64,000 nt of DNA from Thermaerobacter sp. FW80 (GTDB lineage Bacteria > Bacillota > Sulfobacillia > Thermaerobacterales > Thermaerobacteraceae): positions 62,001 to 126,000 of the forward strand of contig NZ_CP037895.1 in the NCBI RefSeq assembly GCF_004634385.1, in the 5' to 3' direction. Positions within the stretch are counted from its first letter, which is position 1, and every line of letters begins with the position of its first letter. Both the position numbers and the translations under genes were made by a program. The notes below the pieces were generated by a model. It worked only from the letters and a program-made list of their open reading frames with translations, searched no databases and was not told where the DNA came from. Of the stretch, positions 9,032 through 18,078 are shown piece after piece.

Positions 9032-10423
9032 TTGGAAGGCCCAGCGCAACGGCACCGGTGGACGTCTCTGGGCGTTCTTTTTGCCATTCTTCTGCTTGCC
9101 CTAGTGGTGCGCTACGCCACAGCATGGTACCTGCGCCCCGTACCCACCTCCGATTTCAAGATCTACTGGGACATCGCCATGGGCCTGGCCGAAGGGCGGG
9201 GATACGTCATGGGCGGCGTTCCCAGCGCCTTTCGTCCCATTGGATACCCCCTTCTCCTCAGCCTGGTGATCCGGCTGTTTGGCCCCCGCTGGTGGTACGC
9301 GGTACTGGCCCAGGTTCTTATGAGCACCGCCATCGTGGCTGCAACCTACTGGTTCACCCGGCGCCTTTTTGGTACGAGTGCCGGGCTGGCCGCGGCAGCC
9401 CTCACCGCCCTGATGCCCGACCATGTGCTCTGGAGCACCGTGCTGAACTCCGAAATTCCGGCCATGCTGTGCACTTTGCTCGCGGTGACGTTGTGGATTC
9501 CAGCCCGCCCGGCGTCAGCCTGTCCATTTCCTCCCCTCTGGGTCCTTCTGGCCAGCGGTGTTCTCCTGGGACTGGCTTCTTTGACCCGGCCCGTCATGCT
9601 GCCCGTACCGACCCTCTATTTCGTCTATGCATGGCTGACCACCCGGACCCGGGAGGGCGGGCAGCCCGGTCGTCCCTTCTGGCGGCGGGTGGCCTGGCGG
9701 CCGGTGGTGGCAGGAACCTTCGTTCTGACGCTGGGCATGGTCCTGGTCGTCGGCCCGTGGACGGTGCGCAACTATGTGACCCTGGGGGCCCTGGTTCCGG
9801 TGTCGACCAATGGTGGCGTCAATCTCTGGCAGGGCAACAACCCCAACGCCACCGGTGGCTTTTACTGGAGCGATGACCCGGCCGTCAATCCCATACTTCG
9901 GTTAAGCGATGAGGTCGAACAGGACCGCCTCGGTCGCCGCCTGGCCCTGCAGTGGATCCGGGAGCATCCGTGGGATTTCCTTAAGCTGGGTTTCATCAAG
10001 TGGGGCTGGCTGCTGACGGACGTTCGCACCGCGGTCTTTTTTACCCTTCAGCAACCTTCCCGACCCCTTCCAACCCTGCTCGTGCCCCTCAGCATCCTGA
10101 TTCTGAAGGCGGGCCTCTACTCGTTACTGGCGCTCACCCTTGCGGGGATCCGAATGTGGTGGCTGGCAGGCCGCCCGGGATCCTCGGGCCGGTACCTGAA
10201 GAGGGCTCGCACGTCCGTGCCGGTGCTGTTTCTGGCCTTCATGCTGGCTCTGCATTTCGTGTTCCCGGGATGGGACCGGTTCCGGTTCCCCTTCACCCCT
10301 TTTATGCTGGCCCTGGCCGGGCTGGCGGTCACAACCTGGGGCCGGCGGAGGGCGGCGATAGGCCGGGTTCTTCCGGATGGTCCGGGCGACGCGGCGCCCA
10401 GGTCCAGCGCTCGTTCATGGTGA
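9032..10423 (+). CDS. Membrane glycosyltransferase, GT39/ArnT-like
   Basis: A 463-residue polytopic protein. An N-terminal membrane helix (LFAILLLALVVRYATAWYL) is followed by the luminal acidic motif PTSDFKIYWDIA, where an Asp is expected in GT-C enzymes. Then come about ten hydrophobic helices and the loop NLWQGNNPNATGG. The family moves sugars from polyprenyl-phosphate sugars onto lipids or proteins outside the membrane. The TTG at 9032 sits eight bases after GGGAG; an ATG at 8993 is in frame but has no clear ribosome site. It converges on a polyprenol-phosphate glycosyltransferase that could make its donor. Confidence 0.75.
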   Translation: MEGPAQRHRWTSLGVLFAILLLALVVRYATAWYLRPVPTSDFKIYWDIAMGLAEGRGYVMGGVPSAFRPIGYPLLLSLVIRLFGPRWWYAVLAQVLMSTAIVAATYWFTRRLFGTSAGLAAAALTALMPDHVLWSTVLNSEIPAMLCTLLAVTLWIPARPASACPFPPLWVLLASGVLLGLASLTRPVMLPVPTLYFVYAWLTTRTREGGQPGRPFWRRVAWRPVVAGTFVLTLGMVLVVGPWTVRNYVTLGALVPVSTNGGVNLWQGNNPNATGGFYWSDDPAVNPILRLSDEVEQDRLGRRLALQWIREHPWDFLKLGFIKWGWLLTDVRTAVFFTLQQPSRPLPTLLVPLSILILKAGLYSLLALTLAGIRMWWLAGRPGSSGRYLKRARTSVPVLFLAFMLALHFVFPGWDRFRFPFTPFMLALAGLAVTTWGRRRAAIGRVLPDGPGDAAPRSSARSW

Positions 10424-10553
10424 AGTTCCAGGCCACGGCCGTCCCAGTGGCAATCCCATTGGCCAATAGATAGTGGACGTATGGGTGGATCACCGCTAGC
10501 ACCGTGGTGCTGATCAGCGCACCTGCGAGCGAAACCAGGAGGAACCGCGCCGC
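10329..10553 (-). pseudogene. Detached second half of the GtrA domain
   Basis: Directly after the TGA at 10554, the same frame stays open for about 74 codons. It encodes two more membrane helices (FLLVSLAGALISTTVLAVI and a second around NGIATGTAVAWNFTMNERW), exactly what the end of a GtrA flippase-like domain looks like. It ends at 10329 and overlaps the convergent glycosyltransferase gene by about 95 bases. It has no start of its own. It reads as the lost C-terminus of the upstream gene after a nonsense mutation. Confidence 0.7.
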
Positions 10554-11441
10554 TCAAGCACCAAGCCACCCGCCCTTCCGCTCTCGCCAGGTGAGGCGAT
10601 CATTGAGAAGGAAGTTCGAGATCATGGCACAAAGGGCCGCCGCGGCGCCCGCCGTGGGAACCGGCCAGTGGGCAAGCCGGACCAGGAACCAGTAGACGGT
10701 GAAGTTCACCACGACGCCGGATGCTCCCACCAAACAGTAGAGCCAGAAGCGGCGGTCCTCCGGGGACGCGGCGACGAGACGGCCCAGGTGGATCAAATAT
10801 TCCCATGGTTCCCTCAGGCCCATCTTGGACTCGCCGGCTGCACGGGCTGCAAAGGTGTACGGAATCTCCACCACTCGGCGGTACCGGCCCTTAACCAGGA
10901 TCTCGATCAGGATCTTCCAGCCGATCGGCTGCATGTCGATCCCTTCGACGACCGAACGCCGGATCAAAAAGAAGCCGCTGGTTGGGTCCCTCACCGGCCG
11001 GACGCGGTGGAGTAGGAGGCGCGCCAGCATGCGGGCTGTCCACGACACCAGCTTGCGAAAACCGTTCAGACCTCCATCGGACCCACCCGGGACGAACCGG
11101 CTAGGGATCACCACGTCGGCGCCGGCCTCCGCAGCCCGGACCATGTCCATCAGGAGTTGAGGCGGGTGCTGCAGGTCTGCGTCCATGACGGCCAGGAGGT
11201 GGCCCTGGGCCAGGTGAAAGCCCTCGACCACGGCCGAACCAAGGCCGCGCTGGCTGGTGCGGTGAACAAAGCGCACCTGGGGCCGTTGCCGGGCGAGAGC
11301 CGCCAGAATGGCGGGGGTATCGTCGTCGCTATCGTCCACAAACACGATCTCGTAGGGGATGGACACCGCCTCGGCGATGCGGTCGGTTAGCTGCACCACG
11401 TTCTCTCGCTCGTTGTAGGTCGGAACGATGATGCTTAACAA
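10554..11441 (-). CDS. Polyprenol-phosphate glycosyltransferase with truncated GtrA domain
   Basis: A 295-residue GT2 enzyme like dolichol-phosphate mannose synthase. SIIVPTYNERENV opens the fold, VDDSDDD and DADLQHPP are the nucleotide-sugar and metal motifs, and SRFVPGGSDGG follows. The last 65 residues begin a GtrA membrane domain (FWLYCLVGASGVVVNFTVYW), which stops at a TGA (10554-10556) after its second helix. The TTG at 11441 is chosen because GGAGGGG precedes it by five bases; upstream codons have no site. The catalytic part is intact and may still function. The missing half of GtrA lies in the same frame beyond the stop. Confidence 0.75.
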   Translation of the reverse strand: MLSIIVPTYNERENVVQLTDRIAEAVSIPYEIVFVDDSDDDTPAILAALARQRPQVRFVHRTSQRGLGSAVVEGFHLAQGHLLAVMDADLQHPPQLLMDMVRAAEAGADVVIPSRFVPGGSDGGLNGFRKLVSWTARMLARLLLHRVRPVRDPTSGFFLIRRSVVEGIDMQPIGWKILIEILVKGRYRRVVEIPYTFAARAAGESKMGLREPWEYLIHLGRLVAASPEDRRFWLYCLVGASGVVVNFTVYWFLVRLAHWPVPTAGAAAALCAMISNFLLNDRLTWRERKGGWLGA

Positions 11442-12465
11442 GCCCGCCCCTCCATGCCGGGTCAACCGGATCGAAGCTAGCCCCGTTACCTGGGACGCAC
11501 CCAGGGCGCACCCTGCCGAGCCTGGCAACCCCCCGCAGTGCCCGGAGCTACCCTGATCGTGGACAGTACGGCAGACTATACGGCCTCCAACAATACGACG
11601 GCGTTCCCAGCGTACAGTTCCCGTAAGTCCCAGGAAGGACCTCCCGGTGTGCACCCCGTATCCGTTTGGGAAACGGGCTGCGGACCGGTGGACCGGGCTT
11701 GCCGCGTCACGTGAACGCCCGGGCAGGCGCCCGCCGCGCCCCACCGGCCGGCCGGATCGCCATCACGGGGGGATGCGCGATGGGGTACACCGAGGTCGAG
11801 GTGGCGGGGCCCGCGCCCGCCGCCGGGGCGCTGCTGGCGGAGCGGCCGGTTCCTCCGCGGAAGCTGTCGGGACGGCCCCTGTTCGAAGGGCCGAACCCGG
11901 CAGCAGCCTATGCCGCCTACCGCGCCTGGGCGGAGGCCGATCCCGACGCCTACTGGTCGGAGATCGCCGGGGAGCTGGAGTGGCTGGCGCCCTGGACCCG
12001 GGTCCGCACGGGCGACCTGCCCGACTTCAAGTACTTCGTCGGTGGGCTGACCAACGTCAGCCTCAACTGCATCGACCGCCATCTGTCCGAGCGGCGGAAC
12101 CAGGCGGCCATCATCTGGGAGGGGGAGCCGGGCGACCGGCGGGTCTGGACCTTCCAGATGCTGCACGACGAGACCTGCCGGCTGGCCCACGCCCTGCGAC
12201 AGGCGGGCATCGGCAAGGGCGACGTGGTGGCGATCTACCTCCCGAACCTGCCGGAGACCTTCGCCGCCATCCACGCCTGCTACCGGATCGGTGCCCTGTA
12301 CAACGTGATCTTCTCCGGGTTCTCGCCCGACGCCATCCGCTCCCGCCTGGAAGACTCCCGGGCCCGCCTGGTGATCACCGCCGACGGCAGCTACCGGCGG
12401 GGCCGGCTGCTCCCGCTCAAGGCGACCCTGGACCGGGCCCTGGAAGGGCTCGACTTCGTCGAGCG

Positions 12466-13891
12466 GGTGACGTCCTAAACTGTCTGTAAACGCGAAGCGG
12501 TCTGGGCTACCATCGGTGGCGTCGGAAAACTCGCCCCAGCTGGGGCACACCGAGGAGGACCCAGACCTATGTCCAGGATACCACCCAGCCAGCAGTTGGC
12601 GGAGCTGGCCCGGCAGCTGGCCGCGCAGGCCCGGGAGGGTACGGAGGTCGAGGACCTGACCCATGCCCTCGTCCGCCTGGGCGCCCGCAAGCTCATCCAG
12701 GAGCTGCTGGAGGCAGAGGTCACGGAGCTTTTGGGGCGCGGACGCTACGAGCGGCGCGAGCCTGGCCAGGAAGGCGCCCGCAACGGCTACAAGCCGCGGA
12801 CGCTGCGTTGCGCCGAGGGGCGGCTCGAGATCGACGTCCCCCAGGTGCGGGGCATGGAGGGACTGTGCCAGCCCACGCTGTGGAGGGCCCTCAAGCGGCG
12901 GACGGACGTGCTGGAGCGCCTGGTGGTGGAGATGTACGCCCGGGGCCTCTCTAGCCGGGACATCGAGGATGCGCTGGCGGAGCTGGCGGGCAGCGAAGCG
13001 CCGCTTTTGAGCCGGTCCACCGTGAGCCGGATCACCGAGGCGCTCCACGAGGAGTTCGAGGCCTTTGCCCAGCGGGACCTGTCAGGCCTCGACGTGGTGT
13101 ACCTGTTCGCCGACGCCATCTACGAGTCGCTGCGCCGGCAGGCGGGCTGCCGTGAGGGCATCCTGGTCACCTGGGCCATCTTGAGCGACGGCAGCAAGGT
13201 GCTGGTGCACCTGAGCCTGGGCAACAAGGAGCGCTACGAGGACTGGCTGGAGCACTTCCGGGATCTGGTGCGCCGGGGGCTGAAGACGCCGCTGACGGTG
13301 ACGACGGACGGGGCGCCGGGGCTGATCCAGGCGGTGGAAGCCATGTGGCCGGAGGCGGAGCGCATCCGCTGCTGGGTGCACAAGATGCGGAACGTGCTGG
13401 ACAAGGTGCCGGAGGAGGCGCGGCCCGTGCTCAAGCCCTACCTGGAGGCGATCCGGGACGCACCGGATATCGAGCAGGGCCGGCGGCTGGTGGCCGAGGT
13501 GGTGGAGCGGTTCGGGCGGGAGTATCCCTCGGCCATGCGGAGCCTGCAGGAGGACCTGGAAGCGAGCCTGGCGCACCTGCGGCTACCCGCCGCCCACCGC
13601 AAGCATGTCCGGACCACCAACCTGGTGGAGCGCAGCTTCGAGGAGGAGCGGCGGCGCGCCAAGGTGATCCCGCGGTTTCGGAGCGAGCGGGAGTGCCTGA
13701 AGCTAGTCTTCGCCGTGCTGTGGCGGGCGAGTGAGCGCTGGCGGCGGGTGCAGTTCAGCGAGCACGAACGAAAGCAGCTGGAGCGCTACATCGAGGAGCG
13801 GCAACGGCAAAGAGCGGCGCAGAAAGAGGTTTCACCCGCTGCCACCGTGGCATGACCCAGACCGCTTTTACAGACAGTTCGGGACTTGACC
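12466..13891 (+). mobile_element. IS256-family insertion sequence, copy 1
   Basis: A 1,426-bp element with imperfect terminal inverted repeats of about 26 bases sharing AACTGTCTGTAAA, flanked by the nine-base duplication CGTCGAGCG at 12457-12465 and 13892-13900. It carries one transposase gene. It differs by eye from copies 2 and 3 at two positions at least (a G/T in the codon at about 12646 and a Ser/Thr codon near 12955), so it is a slightly older or separately derived copy. It interrupts an acyl-CoA synthetase. Confidence 0.95.
12569..13855 (+). CDS. IS256-family transposase (copy 1)
   Basis: A 428-residue Mutator-type DDE transposase. The N-terminal part ends in GARNGYKPRTLR. The catalytic domain shows Asp in LFADAIYESL and TTDGAPG and then the conserved RIRCWVHKMRNVLDKVP and TTNLVERSFEEERRR segments. 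It cuts and joins the element ends. It is intact, with its own promoter region inside the left end, and could mobilise all three copies. Confidence 0.95.
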   Translation: MSRIPPSQQLAELARQLAAQAREGTEVEDLTHALVRLGARKLIQELLEAEVTELLGRGRYERREPGQEGARNGYKPRTLRCAEGRLEIDVPQVRGMEGLCQPTLWRALKRRTDVLERLVVEMYARGLSSRDIEDALAELAGSEAPLLSRSTVSRITEALHEEFEAFAQRDLSGLDVVYLFADAIYESLRRQAGCREGILVTWAILSDGSKVLVHLSLGNKERYEDWLEHFRDLVRRGLKTPLTVTTDGAPGLIQAVEAMWPEAERIRCWVHKMRNVLDKVPEEARPVLKPYLEAIRDAPDIEQGRRLVAEVVERFGREYPSAMRSLQEDLEASLAHLRLPAAHRKHVRTTNLVERSFEEERRRAKVIPRFRSERECLKLVFAVLWRASERWRRVQFSEHERKQLERYIEERQRQRAAQKEVSPAATVA

Positions 13892-14168
13892 CGTCGAGCG
13901 GGTGGTCGTCGTGCGGCGGGCGGGGGCCGAAGCCCCCATGACGGCGGGTCGCGACGTGGACTACGACGACTTCATCGCCGGCATGCCGGCCGACTTCCCG
14001 CCTGAGCCCCTGGAGGCGAACGAACCCGGGTTCATCATCTACACCAGCGGCACCACGGCGAAGCCCAAGGGCCTGGTCCACGCCGGGGTGGGCTTCCTGG
14101 TCGGCACCTACGCCAACGTCAAGTGGTCCCTCAACCTCCAACCCGCCGACATCTACTGGTGCACCGCC

Positions 14169-14200
<32 letters not shown>

Positions 14201-15325
14201 CCTGGTGGGCGGCCTGGCCCACGGGGCGACCCACGTGGTCTACGAAGGCGCCCTGGACTTCCCCGACCCCGGCCGGTTCTACCGGATGATCCAGCAGTAC
14301 CGGGTCAACAAGGTCTTCACGGCGCCCACGGCCCTGCGGATGCTCAGCCGGGCGGGGGCCGACTGGCCGCAGAAGTTCGACCTGCGCAGCCTCGAGCTCA
14401 TCGCGCTGGTGGGCGAGCCGCTGGATCCCGAGACCTGGCACTGGGTCCGGCGGCACGTGGGCGACGGCGCGGTGGAGATCAACAACACCTACGGCCAGAC
14501 GGAGACGGGGACGGCGTGGATGTCGGGCATCGCCGGCGTCACGGCCTCGCGGCCGGGCTCCTGCGGCCTTCCCCTGCCGGGCTACCGCTGCCAGGTGGTG
14601 GACGCCGAGGGCCGGCCGGTTCGTCCCGGGACCACGGGCTACCTGGTGATCACCGACCCCTTCCCCTGCCTGGCGCGGACGATCTGGGGCGATCACCAGC
14701 GGTACCTGGACACGTACTTCGCCCGCTTCCCCGGGCGGTACTTCACCGGCGACGCCGCCATGTACGACGCCGACGGCCACCACTGGGTGCTGGGACGGGT
14801 GGACGACGTGATCAACGTGGCGGGCCACCGCCTGAGCACCATGGAGATGGAGAGCGCCCTGATCAACCACCCGCTAGTGGCCGAAGCGGCGGTGGTGGGC
14901 ATGCCGGACCCCGTCAAGGGCACGGTGCCGGTGGTCTTCGCGGTGCTGCGCAGCGGGGTGACGCCACCGCCGGACATCGAAGAGCAGCTGCGGGAGGAGA
15001 TCGTCCGCCGGATCAGCCCCATCGCCCGCCCGGCGCGGGTGTACGTGGTCGACGCCATGCCCAAGACCCGCAGCGGCAAGATCATGCGCCGCCTGTTGCG
15101 GGAGGCGGTGACGACCGGCAAGGTGACGGGCGACACCACCGCCCTCGAGGACCCCGAGGTGCTGGAGCGCATCCTGGCGCGGGTCGAACCGGCCGCGGGA
15201 GGAACCAGTTAGGTTCATGGGTGCCCACACAGGGGGAAGCGCGTTTGCAGTCGCCGCAGTGACCGCTGTCTCACGCGCACCGTGGCCGTTCATTGGGCCA
15301 AAATAGGAGCGTCGCTGTGCGACGC

Positions 15326-15706
15326 TCAACGTGCACCGGTTCCGGCATTCTCGTCGGTCGCCGCCTCGGCCTCCAGCTCCTCCAGCACCGCCACCGCCCG
15401 CCGCACATGGGGGATGGTGATCGACCCGCCCACGATCAGGGCCACGCCGAAGATCTCGAAGAACTCGTCGCGGGTCACGCCCTCCTTATGGCACTGGATC
15501 ATGTGGTAGGTGACGCAGTCGTCGCAGCGCAGGACCAGCGACGCCACCAGCCCCAGCATCTCCTTGACCTTGCTGGACAGCGCCCCGGGCTTGTACGCCT
15601 GCCCGTCCAGGTTGAAGAACCGGCGCACCACCAGGTTGTCGTGGGCCAGGATCTTCTCGTTCATCTCGGTGCGGAAGCGATGAAAGGCGTCGAGCCGCTC
15701 GCCCAT
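15326..15706 (-). CDS. Carboxymuconolactone decarboxylase-family (AhpD-like) protein
   Basis: A 126-residue all-helical protein. The segment VLRCDDCVTYHMIQCHKEG holds the CxxC and following His of the AhpD-like redox/proton relay, and VKEMLGLVASL precedes it. The ATG at 15706 follows GGAGGGG. The family includes peroxidase partners and decarboxylases, and the motif favours a thiol-based redox role over true carboxymuconolactone decarboxylation. It stands alone on the minus strand after the broken ligase gene. Confidence 0.75.
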   Translation of the reverse strand: MGERLDAFHRFRTEMNEKILAHDNLVVRRFFNLDGQAYKPGALSSKVKEMLGLVASLVLRCDDCVTYHMIQCHKEGVTRDEFFEIFGVALIVGGSITIPHVRRAVAVLEELEAEAATDENAGTGAR

Positions 15707-16179
15707 GTGGTCACCCCTCCTTCCACCCCTCCTTCCGCCGGCCTGTATCGCCGGCGAGGTGTCCCGGGGTCCGGCCGCTAGCGTACACCTCCGGCCCCAG
15801 GGTTCGCACACCCCCCACCCGCCCTCCGGGCGGCCGAACCAGGGAGCCCTTCCAACCACGGGGGCCCCGGGGCCCGATCGAACGAAGGGATGCCGGTCGA
15901 ACGGACCGGCGCCCGCAAACCCGTTCAGGAGCCTCGACGGGGGGCCGCTCGGGTCGGTGGACGGCCTGCAACCGCAACCGGGCAGCAAGGGGAGACGTGC
16001 GGTGCGGCGTCGGGCCGCGTTCGTCCCGAACCAGCCGCCGCCCAGCCCCGGCGCCGTTGACACCGCCCCTCGCCCGCACTATCTTGGTCGCCAGGAGCAT
16101 TCCAGATCCCGCCGGGTGGTGGCCAGGATTTCGACGGACGAACCCCGGCGGACGAACCCCGGGAAAGAAGGCAGCTTCC
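15707..16179. other. Gene-free GC-rich stretch
   Basis: No convincing coding region; open frames here are the by-product of high GC. The right part contains two adjacent copies of GGACGAACC (16136 and 16150) in a short 14-base tandem. A direct TCCTTCCACCCC-type repeat lies just upstream of the AhpD-like gene (about 15717-15735). No clear promoter was found. Confidence 0.4.
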
Positions 16180-16683
16180 GTGGCCCGACCCGCTTCTCCA
16201 CCGGCGGCGACATCCCAGGGGGTCAAGGGAGAGGGTGGCGTCCACCACCGCCAGGGTGGGACCCACCCGTTTCCATTGGCCGTCGGGCGCGGCTTGCGCT
16301 CCACCTTCCGGGTGCTCGCCGACCTGGCCCGCACCATGATCCCCGCCATGATCGTGGTGATGATCCTGGACCGCAGCGGGTGGCTGGCGCGCATCGCCGG
16401 GCTCGCCGCACCCGCCATGGCCTGGTTCGGCCTCCCGGGGGGAAGCGCCCTGGCGCTGCTCATCGGCAACACCGTGGGCCTCTACAGCGGGGTGGCGGCG
16501 GCGATCCCCCTGGGGCTCGACTACAAGCAGTGGACGATCCTGGGCACCATGCTGGCCATCAGCCACGCCCACCCGGTGGAGGCGTCCATCATCGCGCGGG
16601 CCGGCGCCAACCCGTGGACGGTGCTGGCGGCCCGGCTGACCGCCTCGGCCGCAGCCGGCGTCCTGCTCAACCTGGTCCTGTAG
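16180..16683 (+). CDS. Gate-domain (nucleoside-recognition) membrane protein, first of a pair
   Basis: About 167 residues; the first 40 are polar and of uncertain reality. The rest carries three to four membrane helices (DLARTMIPAMIVVMIL, AMAWFGLPGGSALALLIGN, MLAISHAHPVEASIIARAG) in the pattern of the Gate domain seen in SpmA/SpmB and FeoB-like proteins. The GTG at 16180 is a weak choice (GAAAGAAGG upstream), and a later start is possible. It is followed by a second Gate-like protein, so the two probably form one transporter-like unit. The substrate is unknown. Confidence 0.6.
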   Translation: MARPASPPAATSQGVKGEGGVHHRQGGTHPFPLAVGRGLRSTFRVLADLARTMIPAMIVVMILDRSGWLARIAGLAAPAMAWFGLPGGSALALLIGNTVGLYSGVAAAIPLGLDYKQWTILGTMLAISHAHPVEASIIARAGANPWTVLAARLTASAAAGVLLNLVL

Positions 16684-16734
16684 CGTGGCTCAACCGGGTG
16701 CTGTAGCGTGACTCAACCGGGTCCTGTAGCGTGC
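16666..16734. repeat. Three tandem 23-bp repeats carrying the gene's stop codon
   Basis: Units at 16666-16688, 16689-16711 and 16712-16734 share CTCAACCGGGT and CTGTAGCGTG with one or two changes each. The first unit is the end of the Gate-domain gene, including its TAG. The next two are copies that fall after the stop. This looks like slippage duplication of a gene end. It has no obvious terminator structure. Confidence 0.9.
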
Positions 16735-16819
16735 CGATGCCCCGAGGGGGCCGGGTCAGGACGTCCGCCGGCGGGGTGCCAAGCCCGCGAAACGGGGGCG
16801 AACCGGGGGGACACGCACC

Positions 16820-17311
16820 ATGTGGTTGATCGATGCCGTCGTCGACGGGATAGGGGAGGGGTTCCGGCTCCTCCTGCGGGTCGCCCTGTTCGTCGCACCG
16901 GTGCTGATCCTGCTGGAGTGGGCCAAGCTGACCGGGCGTCTTGACCGGCTCACCCACCGGCTGGAGCCCCTGTGCCGGCGCCTCGGGCTGGCGCCGGAGC
17001 TGGCGCCGTCCCTGACGGTGGGCGCCGTCCTCGGCGTGATCCTCGGGTCGGGCGTGGTGCTCGAGACCAGCCGGGAGCGGCCGGTCGCCCGGGATCAGGT
17101 GACGCTGCTCTTCGTGTTCGTCGGCATCTTCCACGCCATGTTCGAGGAGACCGCGGCCGTGTTCGCCTTCGGCGGCAACGGCCTGATCATGGTCGCCACC
17201 CGCTTTGCCTTCGGCGTGGCCGCCTTCTGGGTGTACCGGCGGTGGCTCGACCTGCGGCGGGCCGCCTTGGACGGGCGGGTGCTGGCGCCGCAGCCGGCAC
17301 GTCACCGGTGA
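16820..17311 (+). CDS. Gate-domain (nucleoside-recognition) membrane protein, second of a pair
   Basis: A 163-residue membrane protein with helices around LLLRVALFVAPVLILLEW, LTVGAVLGVILGSGVVLE and VTLLFVFVGIFHAMFEETAAVFAF. It has the Gly-rich turns typical of Gate domains. Charged residues inside the third helix region (HAMFEE) are the likely path or binding site. It starts about 136 bases after its partner and ends 63 bases before the convergent CoxG-like gene. Transport of a small solute is likely; which one cannot be said. Confidence 0.65.
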   Translation: MWLIDAVVDGIGEGFRLLLRVALFVAPVLILLEWAKLTGRLDRLTHRLEPLCRRLGLAPELAPSLTVGAVLGVILGSGVVLETSRERPVARDQVTLLFVFVGIFHAMFEETAAVFAFGGNGLIMVATRFAFGVAAFWVYRRWLDLRRAALDGRVLAPQPARHR

Positions 17312-17374
17312 ACCGTCGAAGACCAGACCGCCGACGACCGCGGCCGCGGGCAGGGGATGGGCATCCGCCCGTCC

Positions 17375-17824
17375 CTACCCCGCCTTCCGCTTCTCGATCT
17401 CCCGCGCCAGGCTGCCGAAGAACTGGCCCATGATCATCTTGGCCACGCCGCTCAGCACCCGCTGGCCGATGCTGGCCACGGGACCACCCACCTGGGCCTC
17501 GCCCTGGTACTTCAGGAGGGTCTCCTCGCCCTGGGGTTCCAGGTCGAGCACCAGGGACGCCCGGACGAACCCGGGCCCGCCCTCGCCCTCGATGTTCAGC
17601 CGGTACCGGCTGGGCGGCTCCTTGTCCGCGATGGCGATCCGGCCCTTGTACCGCCCGCGGATGGCGGCGATGCCCAGCTCCAGATCGGCCTCGTAGCGAT
17701 CCTCGCCCACCTGGACCAGCCGCTTGCATCCCGGGGTGCAACGGGCAAGGATCTCCTGGTCGTTGAGACACGCCCACACGGTGTCGACGGGTGCGGCGAT
17801 CTTCTGGCTGCCGGCCACCTGCAT
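17375..17824 (-). CDS. CoxG-like SRPBCC protein
   Basis: A 149-residue protein. KIAAPVDTVWACLNDQEILARCTPGCK and GPGFVRASLVLDL with GQRVLSGVAKMIMGQFFGSL match carbon monoxide dehydrogenase subunit G (CoxG), a helper in the maturation or membrane attachment of molybdenum hydroxylases. The ATG at 17824 opens the conserved domain. The neighbouring XdhC/CoxI-type gene on the same strand fits that pathway, but no hydroxylase subunit genes are in the window. Confidence 0.8.
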   Translation of the reverse strand: MQVAGSQKIAAPVDTVWACLNDQEILARCTPGCKRLVQVGEDRYEADLELGIAAIRGRYKGRIAIADKEPPSRYRLNIEGEGGPGFVRASLVLDLEPQGEETLLKYQGEAQVGGPVASIGQRVLSGVAKMIMGQFFGSLAREIEKRKAG

Positions 17825-18078
17825 CCCTGGCACCCCCAGTGATAGTCGCGAAAACTCCCTGGCGAGGACGTTCCACCTCGACAGAAGCCGTGCACCGCGG
17901 GGGCTCCGCCCTCGCGGGACGACCCACCCGGGCCCCGCAGCCCGGGCTCGGGTTGCGGAGGCCGCCACCAGCCCCCGTTGCCACGGCGCCCAAGGGACGG
18001 CTCATGCCATGGCTCATTCGGTTTTCAGACGAACCGTTCCTGCCGCTGCCGCCGCGGTGCCGGGTCGCCCGGACGGGA

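Noticed and set aside
10554-10556. TGA recoding (selenocysteine) in the GtrA domain
   Set aside because: GtrA domains have no known catalytic Cys/Sec at this place and no downstream stem typical of a selenocysteine signal was seen; a nonsense change is simpler.
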